In this document: in pieces, positions 7,716 to 16,914 of the stretch
Numbering within the stretch: position 1 is the first letter of the stretch
Layout of the letters: every line of letters starts with the position of its first letter
Source: Catellatospora paridis
GTDB taxonomy: Bacteria > Actinomycetota > Actinomycetes > Mycobacteriales > Micromonosporaceae
DNA length: 64,000 bases
NCBI RefSeq assembly: GCF_009720365.1
Contig: NZ_ML769313.1
Location: 606,591 to 670,590, forward strand
Direction: 5' to 3'
Notes under the pieces: model-generated
The model's database searches: none
What the model was told of the DNA's origin: nothing
The model's input: the letters and a program-made list of their open reading frames with translations, nothing else
Translations under genes and position numbers: made by a program

Positions 7716-10517
7716 ATGAGACGCCCCACCTACCGGCGGCTTCGCCTGGTGCTCGCCACCGCGGCCGCCGCCCTCCTGCTCCCGTTGCCCGCCGCGCCCG
7801 CGGCGGCCGACGTCGACACCAGCCCCGTGCGGGTCAACCAGATCGGCTACCTCACCGGCGCCGACAAGATCGCCACCGTGGTCACCACGGGTGGCGCCCG
7901 TGCCTGGCAGGTGCGCCAGGCCGCCGGCGGCGCCGTCGTCGCGTCCGGCACCACCACCGTGTACGGCAGCGACCGCGCCTCCGGCGACACCGTGCACCAG
8001 GCCGACTTCAGCGCGCTGAGCACGCCCGGCGACTACGTGCTGTGGGTCGACGGGGTCGGCACCAGCGTGCCGTTCACCGTCTCGGCGTCCTCGCTCTACC
8101 CGGCCCTGGGCCGCGAGGCGATGCAGTACTTCTACTTCCACCGCATGGGCGCGCCCGTCGAGGGCCAGTTCCTGCAGAATGCCGGGCACGCCCACGCCGC
8201 GCTGCACCCCGGCGACGAGTCGGTGCCCTGCTACAACAGCTGGTGCGGCAGCCAGCGCCTGAACGTCCGCTACTCCTGGGCCGACGCCGGCGACTTCGGC
8301 ATCTACGCGGTCAACCACGCGGTGTCGGCGTGGACGCTGCTCAACCTGCTGGAGCGGGAACCTGCCGCGTACGGCGACGGGTCGCTGGCGATCCCCGAGC
8401 GGGCCAACGGCCGGCCGGACCTGCTGGACGAGGTCGAGTTCGGCTCGCGCTGGATGGCGGGCCTGCTGCCGTCGACCGGCCTGGCCTCGCACAAGGTGCA
8501 CAACCACGCCTGGAGCGCGTTCCCGGTGACCTCGGTCGACGCCGAGAACGGGCTGACCCGCTCGGCGATGGGGCCGTCGACGAACGCGACGTACGCCGTG
8601 GCGCGGACCAACGCGCAGATTGCGCGGGTGCTGGCACCGTATGACGCGGCGCGCGCGGCGACGCTGTGGGGTATCGCCAAGGACGCCTGGACCAGGGCTG
8701 AGGCGCAGCCGAACGTGGACTACAACACCGCCTCCGACGCCGAGGGCGGCGGCGACTACGGCGACACCAAGAACAGCGACGACCGCTACGCCGCCGCGGC
8801 CGAGCTGTACCTGACCGCACTCAAGCGCAGCGACACCGCGCTGTCGAGCTACCGCAGCGCGGTGTCCGGCTCGCCGCACTACCGGGAGATGGGGCAGTTC
8901 GACTGGGCCGAGGTCGCCGCGACCGGGACCCTGTCACTGGTCAGCGTGTCCAACGACCTGCCCGCCGCGGACCTGGCCACGATGCGCGCGAACGTGCGCT
9001 CCTTCGCGGACCAGATCGTCACCACGCTGCGCGGCGAGGGCTACCCGTCGCTGATCGGCGGCGCGTCGGCGTACCCGTGGGGCTCGAACTCGTTCATCGC
9101 CAACCGGATGCTGGTGCTCGGCGTCGCCTATGACGACTCGGGCAGCCTGGCCTACCTCAAGGCGATGAACCGGGCCATGGACTACCTGATGGGCAACAAC
9201 GCGATGCGCCTGTCGTATGTCACCGGCTACGGCGAGTACGCCGAGACCGACCTGCACGACCGCTGGGCGTGGGGGAAGTACCCCGGGCTGGCGTACCCGA
9301 AGGGCTGGCTGGCCGGCGGGCCGAACAACGAGCTGATCAACGACCCGGCCACGCCCACCGGCCGCCCGGCGGCGAAGTCCTACGCGCCGAAGAACACCGC
9401 GCCCGACGCGTGGGGCTCCAAGGAGAACACCGTCAACTGGAACGCCCCGCTGGTCTGGGTGGCCACCCACCTCGACCGGAACGCGGCCGACCTGCCCGGC
9501 GGCACCCCGCCGGTGGACGTCACCCCGCCGACCGTGCCCGCCAACCTGCGGGTCACCGCGACGTCGGCGACGACGGTCTCGCTGGCCTGGGACGCGTCCA
9601 CCGACAACGTCGGCGTCGCCGGCTACGACGTCTACCGCGGCACGGTCAAGGTCGGCACGCCGACCGGCACGTCCCACACCGACACCGGTCTGACCCCGTC
9701 GACCGGGTATCAGTTCACGGTGCGGGCGCGCGATGCGGGCGGCTACGTCTCGGGCGCGTCGACGGCGGTGACCGCGACGACCCAGGGCGGCGACGTGGTG
9801 CCGCCCGCGACCCCGGCGAACCTGCGGGTCACCGCGGCGGGCAGCAGCACGCTCACCATCACCTGGGACCCGGTGCCGACCGCGGTGTCCTACGCCGTGC
9901 GGCGCGGCACCGTCCAGGTGGCGGTGGTGACCGGGACCTCGTACACCGACACCGGGCTGAGCCCGAGCACGGCCTACACGTACACGGTGCAGGCCCGCAA
10001 CGCCGCCGGTGACGCGTCGGTGTGGTCACCGCCGATCACCGCCACCACGTCCGCCCCGCCGACCGGCGGCGGGCTGACGGTCCGCTACAAGAACAACGAC
10101 GGCTCGCCGACGGACAACTCGATCCGGTTCGGACTGCAGCTCGTCAACAGCGGCACCGCCGCGATCGGCCTGACCACGGTCACCGCCCGCTACTACCTGA
10201 CCCGGGACGGGGCGGCGGGCGTGACGGCGTACTGCGACTGGGCCCAGATCGGCTGCGCCAACGTGCGAGCCACCGTGGTGAGCCTGCCCAGCCCGGTGGC
10301 CGGTGCGGACACCTACGTCGAGGTCGCCTTCACCGGCGGCACGCTCGCCGCGGGCGCGTCGACCGGCGAGATTCAGCTACGCCTGCACAAGGCCGACTGG
10401 AGCCCGTTCAACGAGGTCGGCGACTACAGCCGGGGCACCAACACCGCGTTCGCGGACGCGCCCACCATCCCCGGATACGCGGGCGGCGTGCTCTCCTGGG
10501 GCACCCCGCCGGCGTGA
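7716..10517 (+). CDS. Secreted GH9 cellulase with Ig-like domain, two FnIII and CBM3
   Basis: A 933-aa exported cellulase. The Sec signal peptide (about 1-31) ends APAAAD. An N-terminal Ig-like CelD_N domain (VRVNQIGYLTGADKIATVV) precedes the GH9 (alpha/alpha)6 barrel. The barrel carries the catalytic-base motif DAGD (D190/D193) and, near its end, the acid region GSKENTVNWNAPLVW. Two FnIII modules (about 610-700 and 705-790) and a C-terminal CBM3 (TVRYKNNDGSPTDNSIRFGLQLVN) follow. This is the layout of processive endoglucanases, which release cellobiose and would complement the GH5 enzyme. ATG 7716 has GGAG at 7706-7709. No CebR-like box was found in the 191-bp gap, so it may depend on read-through from GH5 or another regulator. 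Confidence 0.95.
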   Translation: MRRPTYRRLRLVLATAAAALLLPLPAAPAAADVDTSPVRVNQIGYLTGADKIATVVTTGGARAWQVRQAAGGAVVASGTTTVYGSDRASGDTVHQADFSALSTPGDYVLWVDGVGTSVPFTVSASSLYPALGREAMQYFYFHRMGAPVEGQFLQNAGHAHAALHPGDESVPCYNSWCGSQRLNVRYSWADAGDFGIYAVNHAVSAWTLLNLLEREPAAYGDGSLAIPERANGRPDLLDEVEFGSRWMAGLLPSTGLASHKVHNHAWSAFPVTSVDAENGLTRSAMGPSTNATYAVARTNAQIARVLAPYDAARAATLWGIAKDAWTRAEAQPNVDYNTASDAEGGGDYGDTKNSDDRYAAAAELYLTALKRSDTALSSYRSAVSGSPHYREMGQFDWAEVAATGTLSLVSVSNDLPAADLATMRANVRSFADQIVTTLRGEGYPSLIGGASAYPWGSNSFIANRMLVLGVAYDDSGSLAYLKAMNRAMDYLMGNNAMRLSYVTGYGEYAETDLHDRWAWGKYPGLAYPKGWLAGGPNNELINDPATPTGRPAAKSYAPKNTAPDAWGSKENTVNWNAPLVWVATHLDRNAADLPGGTPPVDVTPPTVPANLRVTATSATTVSLAWDASTDNVGVAGYDVYRGTVKVGTPTGTSHTDTGLTPSTGYQFTVRARDAGGYVSGASTAVTATTQGGDVVPPATPANLRVTAAGSSTLTITWDPVPTAVSYAVRRGTVQVAVVTGTSYTDTGLSPSTAYTYTVQARNAAGDASVWSPPITATTSAPPTGGGLTVRYKNNDGSPTDNSIRFGLQLVNSGTAAIGLTTVTARYYLTRDGAAGVTAYCDWAQIGCANVRATVVSLPSPVAGADTYVEVAFTGGTLAAGASTGEIQLRLHKADWSPFNEVGDYSRGTNTAFADAPTIPGYAGGVLSWGTPPA

Positions 10518-10524
10518 CCGGCCC

Positions 10525-10560
10525 GCCCGAGGGCTCCCCCCGCCAGGGGAGCCCTCGGGC
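10525..10560. terminator. Perfect 15-bp hairpin after GH9
   Basis: GCCCGAGGGCTCCCC at 10525-10539 pairs with its exact complement at 10546-10560 around a 6-nt loop, 8 bp after the GH9 stop. It ends the cellulase transcript. Confidence 0.85.
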
Positions 10561-10751
10561 TCCTCGCCGCCGTCCCAGCGGCGCAGGCGTTGCGCACGGC
10601 GGTCCGAGCGATGGGAGCGCCGGCAGGTGGCTGACCTGCATCTTTCCGGTGAACTGTCGGCACGGCCTGTTCGTTTTCCGGTCATAAGGCTGCACAATGG
10701 ACACGTTGCTGCCGGCCCATCCGGGGCGGGCACGTGCCCTCGGGAGTGTCC

Positions 10752-12011
10752 ATGCGGCTCCGAGTCCGCCGTTCCGGCGCTGTCCTCACCGTCCTCGCCG
10801 CGGCAGGTGCGGCCCTCGTTCCCGCCGGCGCGCCCGCGGTCGCCGTGTCCGCGGCCAACGCGGTCGTGGTGTGGAACCAGCACACCGAGGACGCGATCCG
10901 CAACGCCGGACCGTTCGTGCCGCACGTCGCCCTGATCAACCGCGCCATGGTGCACGGCGCGGTCTACGACGCGGTCAACGGCATCGCCCGCACCCACCGG
11001 CCGTACCTGGTGCAGGTCGACGCGCAGCCCGGCGACTCGGTCGACGCCGCCGCGGCCACCGCGGCCTTCCGGATGCTGACGCACCTGTTCCCGGCCCAGT
11101 CCGCGGCGCTGCAGGGCAAGTACGACACCGCGCTCGCGGCGGTGCCCGACGGTCCCGCCAAGCTGGGCGGGATCACCGACGGCGAGCAGGCCGCGACCGC
11201 GATGATCGAGGCGCGCACCGGGGACGGGCGCGGCGGCCCGGCCGACGTGGTGATCGGCACCGAGCCGGGGCAGTGGCGGCCCACGCCGCCCGCGTTCGCG
11301 ATCGACCCGGCGCCGTGGGCGGGCGACGTGAAGCCGTTCCTCGTCCCCGACGTGGCGGCGCTGCGCTCGGGCGGCCCGAACCCACTGACCAGCGCGGCAT
11401 ACGCGGAGGAGTTCAACGAGGTCAAGTCGGTCGGCTCGCGCACCAGCACCACCCGCACCGCCGACCAGACCGACGCGGCCCGCTGGTGGGCCGCGGTGCC
11501 GCAGGAGGCGATGCTGCGCGCGCTGGCCACCGGCCACGGGCTGTCCGCCGCCGCCAGCGCGCGGCTGTTCGCGCAGGTCGGCCTGTCCACCGCGGACGCC
11601 GTGATCGCCTGCCACAACGACAAGGCGCACTGGAAGTCCTGGCGGCCGGTCACCGCGATCCACGAGGCCGCGAACGACGGCAACCCGGCCACCGCGCCCG
11701 ACCCCTCCTGGGTCCCGCTGCTGGACACCCCGCCCTGGTACGAGCACTCGTCCGGGCACTCCTGCAACATCTCCGCCTGGTCCTACGCGCTGACCGACTT
11801 CTTCGGCACCGACAAGGTCGCCTTCTCCGGCTTCAACGCGGTCACCGGCACCACCCGCAGCTTCACCCGGTTCTCCCAGGCCCGCAAGGAGATCATCGAC
11901 GCCCGGGTGTGGGCCGGCATCCACTTCCGCACCGCCGACCACCACGGTGCGGTCATCGGCAAGAAGGTCGCCTACTACGGCGCCAAGCACTACTTCCAGC
12001 CGGTCCGCTGA
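10752..12011 (+). CDS. Secreted vanadium-dependent haloperoxidase / PAP2-like protein
   Basis: A 419-aa protein with a signal peptide (about 1-32, ending APAVAVS). The C-terminal half has the vanadate/phosphate pocket of the haloperoxidase-PAP2 family: HWKSWRPVTAI (Lys, Arg), EHSSGHSCN (Ser-Gly-His) and ARVWAGIHFRTAD (Arg, His). Family members oxidise halides with peroxide or hydrolyse phosphate esters; sequence alone does not separate these, though the spacing resembles bacterial vanadium haloperoxidases. The start ATG 10752 follows GGGAG. It stands alone, bounded by hairpins on both sides, so it is likely monocistronic. Confidence 0.88.
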   Translation: MRLRVRRSGAVLTVLAAAGAALVPAGAPAVAVSAANAVVVWNQHTEDAIRNAGPFVPHVALINRAMVHGAVYDAVNGIARTHRPYLVQVDAQPGDSVDAAAATAAFRMLTHLFPAQSAALQGKYDTALAAVPDGPAKLGGITDGEQAATAMIEARTGDGRGGPADVVIGTEPGQWRPTPPAFAIDPAPWAGDVKPFLVPDVAALRSGGPNPLTSAAYAEEFNEVKSVGSRTSTTRTADQTDAARWWAAVPQEAMLRALATGHGLSAAASARLFAQVGLSTADAVIACHNDKAHWKSWRPVTAIHEAANDGNPATAPDPSWVPLLDTPPWYEHSSGHSCNISAWSYALTDFFGTDKVAFSGFNAVTGTTRSFTRFSQARKEIIDARVWAGIHFRTADHHGAVIGKKVAYYGAKHYFQPVR

Positions 12012-12018
12012 CCACCGG

Positions 12019-12051
12019 TTCCCTCATCCGGCCCCCGTCCGGATGAGGGAA
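12019..12051. terminator. Bidirectional 13-bp terminator
   Basis: TTCCCTCATCCGG at 12019-12031 pairs perfectly with 12039-12051 around a 7-nt loop. It lies between two convergent genes and can serve both. Confidence 0.88.
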
Positions 12052-12056
12052 TCGGG

Positions 12057-13850
12057 TCACTCGCGGGGCCGGTTCTCCGCCGGCCCCATCGCGTCGGCGA
12101 GGTGGCGGGCGGTGTCGATCAGCGGCACGTGGCTGAACGCCTGCGGGAAGTTGCCGACCTGGCGGCGCGCGTCCGAGTCGTACTCCTCGGCCAGCAGGCC
12201 CACGTCGTTGCGCAGGTCGAGCAGCCGCTCGAACAGTTCGCGGGCCTCGTCGACCCGCCCCATCAGGGCGTAGTTCTGCGCCAGCCAGAACGTGCAGGCC
12301 AGGAAGGAGCCCTCGCCGGGCGGCAGCCCGTCCACGGTGGACCCCGGGTGCTGGGTGTAGCGCTGCACGAAACCGTCCTTCATCAGCTCGCGCTCGATCG
12401 CGGCGACCGTGCCGCGCACCCGCTCGTCGGTGGCGGGCAGGAAGCCGACCAGCGGCATCATCAGCAGCGACGCGTCCAGCTCCGCGGAGCCGTAGAACTG
12501 CGTGAACGTCTTGCGGCGCGGATCCCAGCCCTTGTCGAGGATGTCGGCCCGGATCTGCTCGCGCAGCTCGCGCCAGTGCTCCACCGGGCCGGTCTGGTCG
12601 AACTGCTCGGCGTCCTTGACCGCGCGGTCGGCCGCGACCCAGGCCATCAGCTTGGAGTGGGTGAACTGCTGCGCCCCGCCGCGCACCTCCCAGATGCCGT
12701 CGTCGGGCCGGGTCCAGTTCTCCGACACGAAGCTCATCAGCGCCCGCTGCAGGTCCCAGGTGTGCTGGTCGTATTCCAGCCCGGCCTTGCGGGCCTGGTG
12801 CAGCGCGTCCATGACCTCGCCGTACACGTCGAGCTGGAACTGCTCGGAGGCGGCGTTGCCGATGCGGACCGGCTTGCCGCAGTAGCCGGGCAGCCACTCC
12901 GCGATGCGCTCGGTGAGCAGGCGCTCGCCCGCGACGCCGTACATGATCTGCAGCTGGGACGGGTCGCCCGCGATGGCCCGCAGCAGCCAGGCCCGCCAGG
13001 CCCGTGCCTCGTCGACGAACCCGGCGTACATCAGCGACTGCAGGGTGATGGTGGCGTCGCGCAGCCAGCAGTAGCGGTAGTCCCAGTTGCGCACCCCGCC
13101 CAGCTCCTCGGGCAGTGAGGTGGTCGCCGCGGCGACGATGCCGCCGGTCGGGCCGTAGGTCAGGCCCTTGAGGGTGAGCAGTGAGCGGACCACGGCCTCG
13201 CGCCAGGGCCCCTCGTAGGTGCAGCCCGCGATCCACTCCTCCCAGTAGGAGACCGTGCCCTCCAGGGCCACGATCGGGTCCACCGGGTGCGGGGTGGGCA
13301 GGTGCGACTCGCGCCAGGTCAGCACGAACGGCACGTGGAACCCCGCGCCGACGCTGAAGTCGGCGACCGTGGACAGGTTCTCCCCGTGCAGCGCGACCGG
13401 GGTGCGCAGCCACACCGCGTCCGGCCCGGCGATGGCGACCGTGTCGGTGTCGACGCGGCGCACCCAGGGCACCACGTGCCCGTAGTCGAAGCGCAGCCGC
13501 AGGTCCATCCGCATCGGCACCCGGCCGTGCACGCCCTCGACGATGCGCACCACGTCGGCGGCCTCGCCGCGCGGCGGCATGAAGTCGACCAGCCGCACGG
13601 TGCCCTCGTCGGTGTCGAACTCCGTCTCCAGCACGAGGGTGTCCCCGCGGTAGCGCCGCCGCACCGCGCGCACCGGCGTCGCCGGGGCGATCTGCCAGCG
13701 GCCGTGGTCGGGGTCGCCGAGCAGCGCCGCGAAGATCGCGCCGGAGTCGAACCTGGGCAGGCACAGCCAGTCGATCGACCCGTCGTTGCCGACGAGCGCA
13801 GCGGTCTGGGTGTCGCCGATGACCGCGTAGTCCTCGATGCGAAGTGGCAT
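12057..13850 (-). CDS. GH15 trehalase / glucoamylase-type glycoside hydrolase
   Basis: A 597-aa protein without a signal peptide, so cytoplasmic. It opens with the family-typical LRIEDYAVIGDTQTAALVG and the DGSIDWLCLPRFDS block. The (alpha/alpha)6 barrel carries NWDYRYCWLRDATITL, a hallmark of GH15 trehalase-like enzymes, and the acidic LPGYCGKPVRIGN segment. Actinobacterial relatives hydrolyse trehalose, so a role in trehalose turnover is likely; glucodextranase or glucoamylase activity is the alternative. It is transcribed towards the haloperoxidase gene and ends at their shared hairpin. The ATG at 13850 is the only sensible start, since the conserved N-terminus begins there. Confidence 0.9.
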   Translation of the reverse strand: MPLRIEDYAVIGDTQTAALVGNDGSIDWLCLPRFDSGAIFAALLGDPDHGRWQIAPATPVRAVRRRYRGDTLVLETEFDTDEGTVRLVDFMPPRGEAADVVRIVEGVHGRVPMRMDLRLRFDYGHVVPWVRRVDTDTVAIAGPDAVWLRTPVALHGENLSTVADFSVGAGFHVPFVLTWRESHLPTPHPVDPIVALEGTVSYWEEWIAGCTYEGPWREAVVRSLLTLKGLTYGPTGGIVAAATTSLPEELGGVRNWDYRYCWLRDATITLQSLMYAGFVDEARAWRAWLLRAIAGDPSQLQIMYGVAGERLLTERIAEWLPGYCGKPVRIGNAASEQFQLDVYGEVMDALHQARKAGLEYDQHTWDLQRALMSFVSENWTRPDDGIWEVRGGAQQFTHSKLMAWVAADRAVKDAEQFDQTGPVEHWRELREQIRADILDKGWDPRRKTFTQFYGSAELDASLLMMPLVGFLPATDERVRGTVAAIERELMKDGFVQRYTQHPGSTVDGLPPGEGSFLACTFWLAQNYALMGRVDEARELFERLLDLRNDVGLLAEEYDSDARRQVGNFPQAFSHVPLIDTARHLADAMGPAENRPRE

Positions 13851-13937
13851 GGCAACGACGGTACCCCCGTCACGGCCCGCGAAACGGTTCCGATCCCGAC
13901 CGCCCCTGTCGCATTGTCGTCGCAGGTCAAGATGGAC

Positions 13938-13987
13938 TTGAGCGAACGCTCAAAGAGCACTATCCTGCCCCTTGAGCGAGTGCTCAA
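13938..13987 (+). promoter_or_regulatory. Promoter flanked by two TetR-type palindromes
   Basis: Palindrome 1, TTGAGCGAACGCTCAA (13938-13953), overlaps a -35 hexamer TTGAGC (13938-13943). TATCCT (13961-13966) follows at an ideal 17-bp spacing. Palindrome 2, TTGAGCGAGTGCTCAA (13972-13987), lies just after the -10, over the expected start site. The centres are 34 bp apart. The shared TTGAGC-N4-GCTCAA form is typical of a dimeric HTH repressor site. The downstream gene starts at 14025. Confidence 0.8.
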
Positions 13988-14024
13988 CAGGCCTCGCCGT
14001 CCCGATGCGACCACGGAGAACGCC

Positions 14025-15218
14025 ATGAGCCAGCTGCCCGAGCCCACCGCCTCGCCAGGTCCGGATGGCCTGCCCGACCCGACGGGCATCGCCCTGGCCG
14101 TCCCCGCCGCGCCGACCCGCCGTGGCCCGGCCCGATGGGTGATCGCGAGTGTCGGCGCACTCGTCGGGGTCGGGGTGACGGTGGGCGCGATGCGGCTTGG
14201 CGACGTCGCCGTCGACCACGGCGCTGCGCAGCCCGCTGCCAGCGCCACAGCGCACTCCGGCGAGCTCGCTGCCGCCGACGCGTCGGCCGTCCCCATCGCG
14301 TTCACCCCGACGCCGCCCGCAAAGGCTCTGCTCTCCTTCCACCCGGTGGTGCGCTTCGCTCGGTTCGGCGGACTGCCGGCGGGCATGGTGCCGCGGACCA
14401 CCGTGGTGCAGGCGAGGGAACAGGGCGGATACACCATCGAGGCCGGGCTGCCGGACCGCAGCACCGGTGCGCAGGTGGCAGTCACGTTCTTCCCGCGCGG
14501 CGTGACGCCGCATCGCGAGTGCCTGGCCGCGGCGAACCTGGTCCACACTCGCACGGCGTCCGCGACCGTCGCCGCGGCCCCGGCGGTGCGCGGCAAGCCG
14601 GCGCAACTGATCGACGGGCGGCTGCGTTGGGAGTACGCACCCGGCGGCTGGGCCGAGGCCGTCGGCAAGGACCTGCTCGACGGGGCGGGCGAGGACGCCG
14701 TCAAGAACCTGCCCGCCCTGGTCGAGATTGCCGAAGACCTGCGCTACGGCTGGGAGTCGCTGCGCTTCCCGCTGGCGGTCGGCGGTATCCCGCAGCGTAT
14801 GTACCTGGCCGTCGCATCGGTGACCGAACGCTCGAAGGTCGGTTGGAGCAGCGGCCTGGTGTTCACTGCGCGGCCCTACTGCGGCGGCGAGAACGCGGCG
14901 CCCAAGGACGCGCTCGCCGTGCGGGTCGAGGCGATCATCCCCGGGTACGGCTGGACAGGCGACCACAGCAACGCGACCGTCGACGGCCACCGTGCCGTCA
15001 AACAGCAGTCCCCGACCGGCCAGACCACCCTTGCCGTGTACGACGACCCCGGCCCCTACACGGTCATGACCACCAGCGACGCGGCGACCACGAGCCTGTT
15101 CGGCGGCGACGGCCTGGTCAGCTTCTACCGCCGCGTCCAGGTGCTCGGCACCACCAGCCTGGCCACCGTCGCTCAGCCTGCCGACCAGAGCGGGTGGACC
15201 ACCGACCCGGTCCGCTGA
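14025..15218 (+). CDS. Unknown membrane-anchored extracytoplasmic protein
   Basis: I do not recognise this 397-aa protein. It has a Pro-rich cytoplasmic tail of about 37 residues, one hydrophobic segment (WVIASVGALVGVGVTVGAM, about 38-57) and a large Ala/Thr-rich C-terminal part that should lie outside. Only a few cysteines are seen (HRECLAAAN, PYCGGEN). No enzyme motif was found. ATG 14025 follows GGAG (14015-14018). Its promoter is bracketed by two perfect repressor-type palindromes, so it is probably tightly regulated, yet no regulator gene adjoins it. It stands alone on its strand between GH15 and an APH kinase. Confidence 0.8.
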   Translation: MSQLPEPTASPGPDGLPDPTGIALAVPAAPTRRGPARWVIASVGALVGVGVTVGAMRLGDVAVDHGAAQPAASATAHSGELAAADASAVPIAFTPTPPAKALLSFHPVVRFARFGGLPAGMVPRTTVVQAREQGGYTIEAGLPDRSTGAQVAVTFFPRGVTPHRECLAAANLVHTRTASATVAAAPAVRGKPAQLIDGRLRWEYAPGGWAEAVGKDLLDGAGEDAVKNLPALVEIAEDLRYGWESLRFPLAVGGIPQRMYLAVASVTERSKVGWSSGLVFTARPYCGGENAAPKDALAVRVEAIIPGYGWTGDHSNATVDGHRAVKQQSPTGQTTLAVYDDPGPYTVMTTSDAATTSLFGGDGLVSFYRRVQVLGTTSLATVAQPADQSGWTTDPVR

Positions 15219-15278
15219 GGTCAGCGGATGTGGGCACGCCCGGGCAACGGTGCGGTCGCGGGCTCATAGGATCCCGCT

Positions 15279-16124
15279 GTGACTTCTGGGCTCGACAACC
15301 TCACTCCGCAGCAGCGCAGGCTGCTGGACCGGTGGCTTCCGGGCGCGCGGGTCGAGCGGGACCACAGCTGGGGCCTGGTGGCGACGACGGTCCTCGAGCT
15401 GACGTACGCGGGGTCGCGGTTCATCGTGAAGGCCGGCGGCCACACCGACAGTCATATCGAGCGCGAGCTTCACGCCCATCGCCACTGGTCGGCCCCGTGG
15501 ACCAGGAGTGGCCGCGCGCCGATTCTGGCGCACGGTGACACCGAGGCGAAGCTCCTCGTCACCACATACCTGCCCGGCAGGCTGGTGCTCGGCAGCGAGC
15601 ATGCCGACACCTGTGCCACCTACCGGCAGGCAGGCGAGCTGCTGGCATTGTTCCACGCCCAAGCCGTGGCCGAAGACGACGACTACGAAAGACGCGAGAA
15701 CGACAAGGCACTGGCGTCGCTCAGCGGGGCACACCGGATCGCTGCGGCCACGGTGGAACGACTAAGCGCCGAGATCGCCGCATGGCCGACGCCGGCCGCG
15801 ACCCTCGTGCCTACGCACGGCGACTGGCAGCCCCGAAACTGGCTGGTCCACGAGGATGTCGTGAGCGTCATCGACTTCGGTCGCGCGGCGCTGCGGCCTG
15901 CCTTGACGGACTTCGCTCGGCTGGCCGTCCAGGACTTCCGCCGCAACCCGGCGCTCGAGACGGCCTTCCTCGACGGCTATGGGACCGATCCGCGCGAGGC
16001 CGACGCCTGGCACCGCAACCAGGTCCGCGAGGCGATCGGCACGGCGACCTGGGCCTACCGGGTGGGCGACGAGCAGTTCGAAGCCCAAGGCCACCGCATG
16101 ATCGAAGCGCTGTCGCTCGCCTGA
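15279..16124 (+). CDS. APH-fold phosphotransferase
   Basis: A 281-aa kinase-fold protein. Motifs are FIVKAGG in the small lobe, the catalytic loop THGDWQPRNWLV and the metal-binding VIDFGRAALRP. The family phosphorylates aminoglycosides, homoserine, choline or other small alcohols; the substrate is not evident. No ribosome site precedes the GTG at 15279, but CATAGGAT at 15265-15272 ends 6 nt before it. That fits a -10 element with leaderless translation, which is common in this phylum. It runs convergent with the TetR gene, with only about 50 bp between stops. Confidence 0.82.
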   Translation: MTSGLDNLTPQQRRLLDRWLPGARVERDHSWGLVATTVLELTYAGSRFIVKAGGHTDSHIERELHAHRHWSAPWTRSGRAPILAHGDTEAKLLVTTYLPGRLVLGSEHADTCATYRQAGELLALFHAQAVAEDDDYERRENDKALASLSGAHRIAAATVERLSAEIAAWPTPAATLVPTHGDWQPRNWLVHEDVVSVIDFGRAALRPALTDFARLAVQDFRRNPALETAFLDGYGTDPREADAWHRNQVREAIGTATWAYRVGDEQFEAQGHRMIEALSLA

Positions 16125-16173
16125 CCCGATCCGCACCCGCCTTGATGGGAGCGGTGGTTCGCGCGCGGACGCG

Positions 16174-16866
16174 TCAGCGGAGCGCCTTGCGCCTGGACGC
16201 GATCAGGGTCTGCAGGCCGTCGAGGATGCGGTCCAACCCGAACTCGAAGGCCTGGTCCTGGCCGCCCTCGACGGCGACGGCGGCCATCGTGGCGGCCAGC
16301 AGCGGGAAGCGGTCGCCGTGCTCGGCCAGCACGGCGACGACGCCGGCGCTGAACTGTGCGTCGGGATCGCGCATCGCGGCCGCCTGCTGAGCGATCATGC
16401 GGACGTGCCCGGCCAGCACCGCGATGGCGTCGAGGCGCTCGCTGCCGGACAGCCCGGTGTCCGCCAGCGCGGTCAGCGCGCACTCCAGCCAACCCAGCTC
16501 GTGCGGGCCCAGCGGACGCGGTCCCACGGTCGCCTCCAGCGCCCAGGGGTGCCGCAGGTATGCCGTGAGCAGCCCGTGTGCCCACTCGCGCAGCGCCGCG
16601 CCCCAGTCACCGGGGTTCGGCGGGGGCGGCGTGCCGATCGCCCGTTCGGCCATGAGCGCGACAAGTTCGCCCTTGCCGGGCAGGTATCGGTACAGCGACA
16701 TCTTGGTGAAGCCGAGCTCGGCGGATACGCGCTGCATGGAGACGGCGGCGAGCCCCTCGGCGTCGGCGACCGCGATCGCCGCGTCGGTGATCTGGAGCAG
16801 GGTGAGCGAGGGTTTGGGCCCGCGGGTGGGCTGGGCGCGGGCGCCCCAGAGGAACTCCATCGACAC
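16174..16866 (-). CDS. TetR-family repressor, divergent from flavin monooxygenase
   Basis: A 230-aa regulator with an N-terminal TetR HTH (about 28-72: ITDAAIAVADAEGLAAVSMQRVSAELGF, then TKMSLYRYLPGKGEL). The alpha-helical ligand-binding domain resembles TetR_C types found beside drug-modifying enzymes. The GTG at 16866 has GGAGGAGGG 7 nt upstream; an ATG two codons later is less well placed. It reads away from the monooxygenase at 16946, and the shared 79-bp region holds two inverted repeats. It probably represses itself and the monooxygenase until a substrate-like ligand binds. Confidence 0.92.
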   Translation of the reverse strand: MSMEFLWGARAQPTRGPKPSLTLLQITDAAIAVADAEGLAAVSMQRVSAELGFTKMSLYRYLPGKGELVALMAERAIGTPPPPNPGDWGAALREWAHGLLTAYLRHPWALEATVGPRPLGPHELGWLECALTALADTGLSGSERLDAIAVLAGHVRMIAQQAAAMRDPDAQFSAGVVAVLAEHGDRFPLLAATMAAVAVEGGQDQAFEFGLDRILDGLQTLIASRRKALR

Positions 16867-16885
16867 CGGCTTGCCCTCCTCCGAA

Positions 16886-16908
16886 AACTGTGTCTAGCAT
16901 ACACAGTT
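16886..16908. promoter_or_regulatory. Candidate TetR operator A
   Basis: Inverted repeat with arms AACTGTGT (16886-16893) and ACACAGTT (16901-16908) around a 7-nt spacer, directly upstream of the TetR ribosome site. It covers TAGCAT (16895-16900), a possible -10 for the monooxygenase. Confidence 0.75.
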
Positions 16909-16914
16909 GAAACA

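Noticed and set aside
10612-10625. CebR-like box upstream of the haloperoxidase
   Set aside because: Only the left half (TGGGAGCGC) matches; the right half reads CGGCA.
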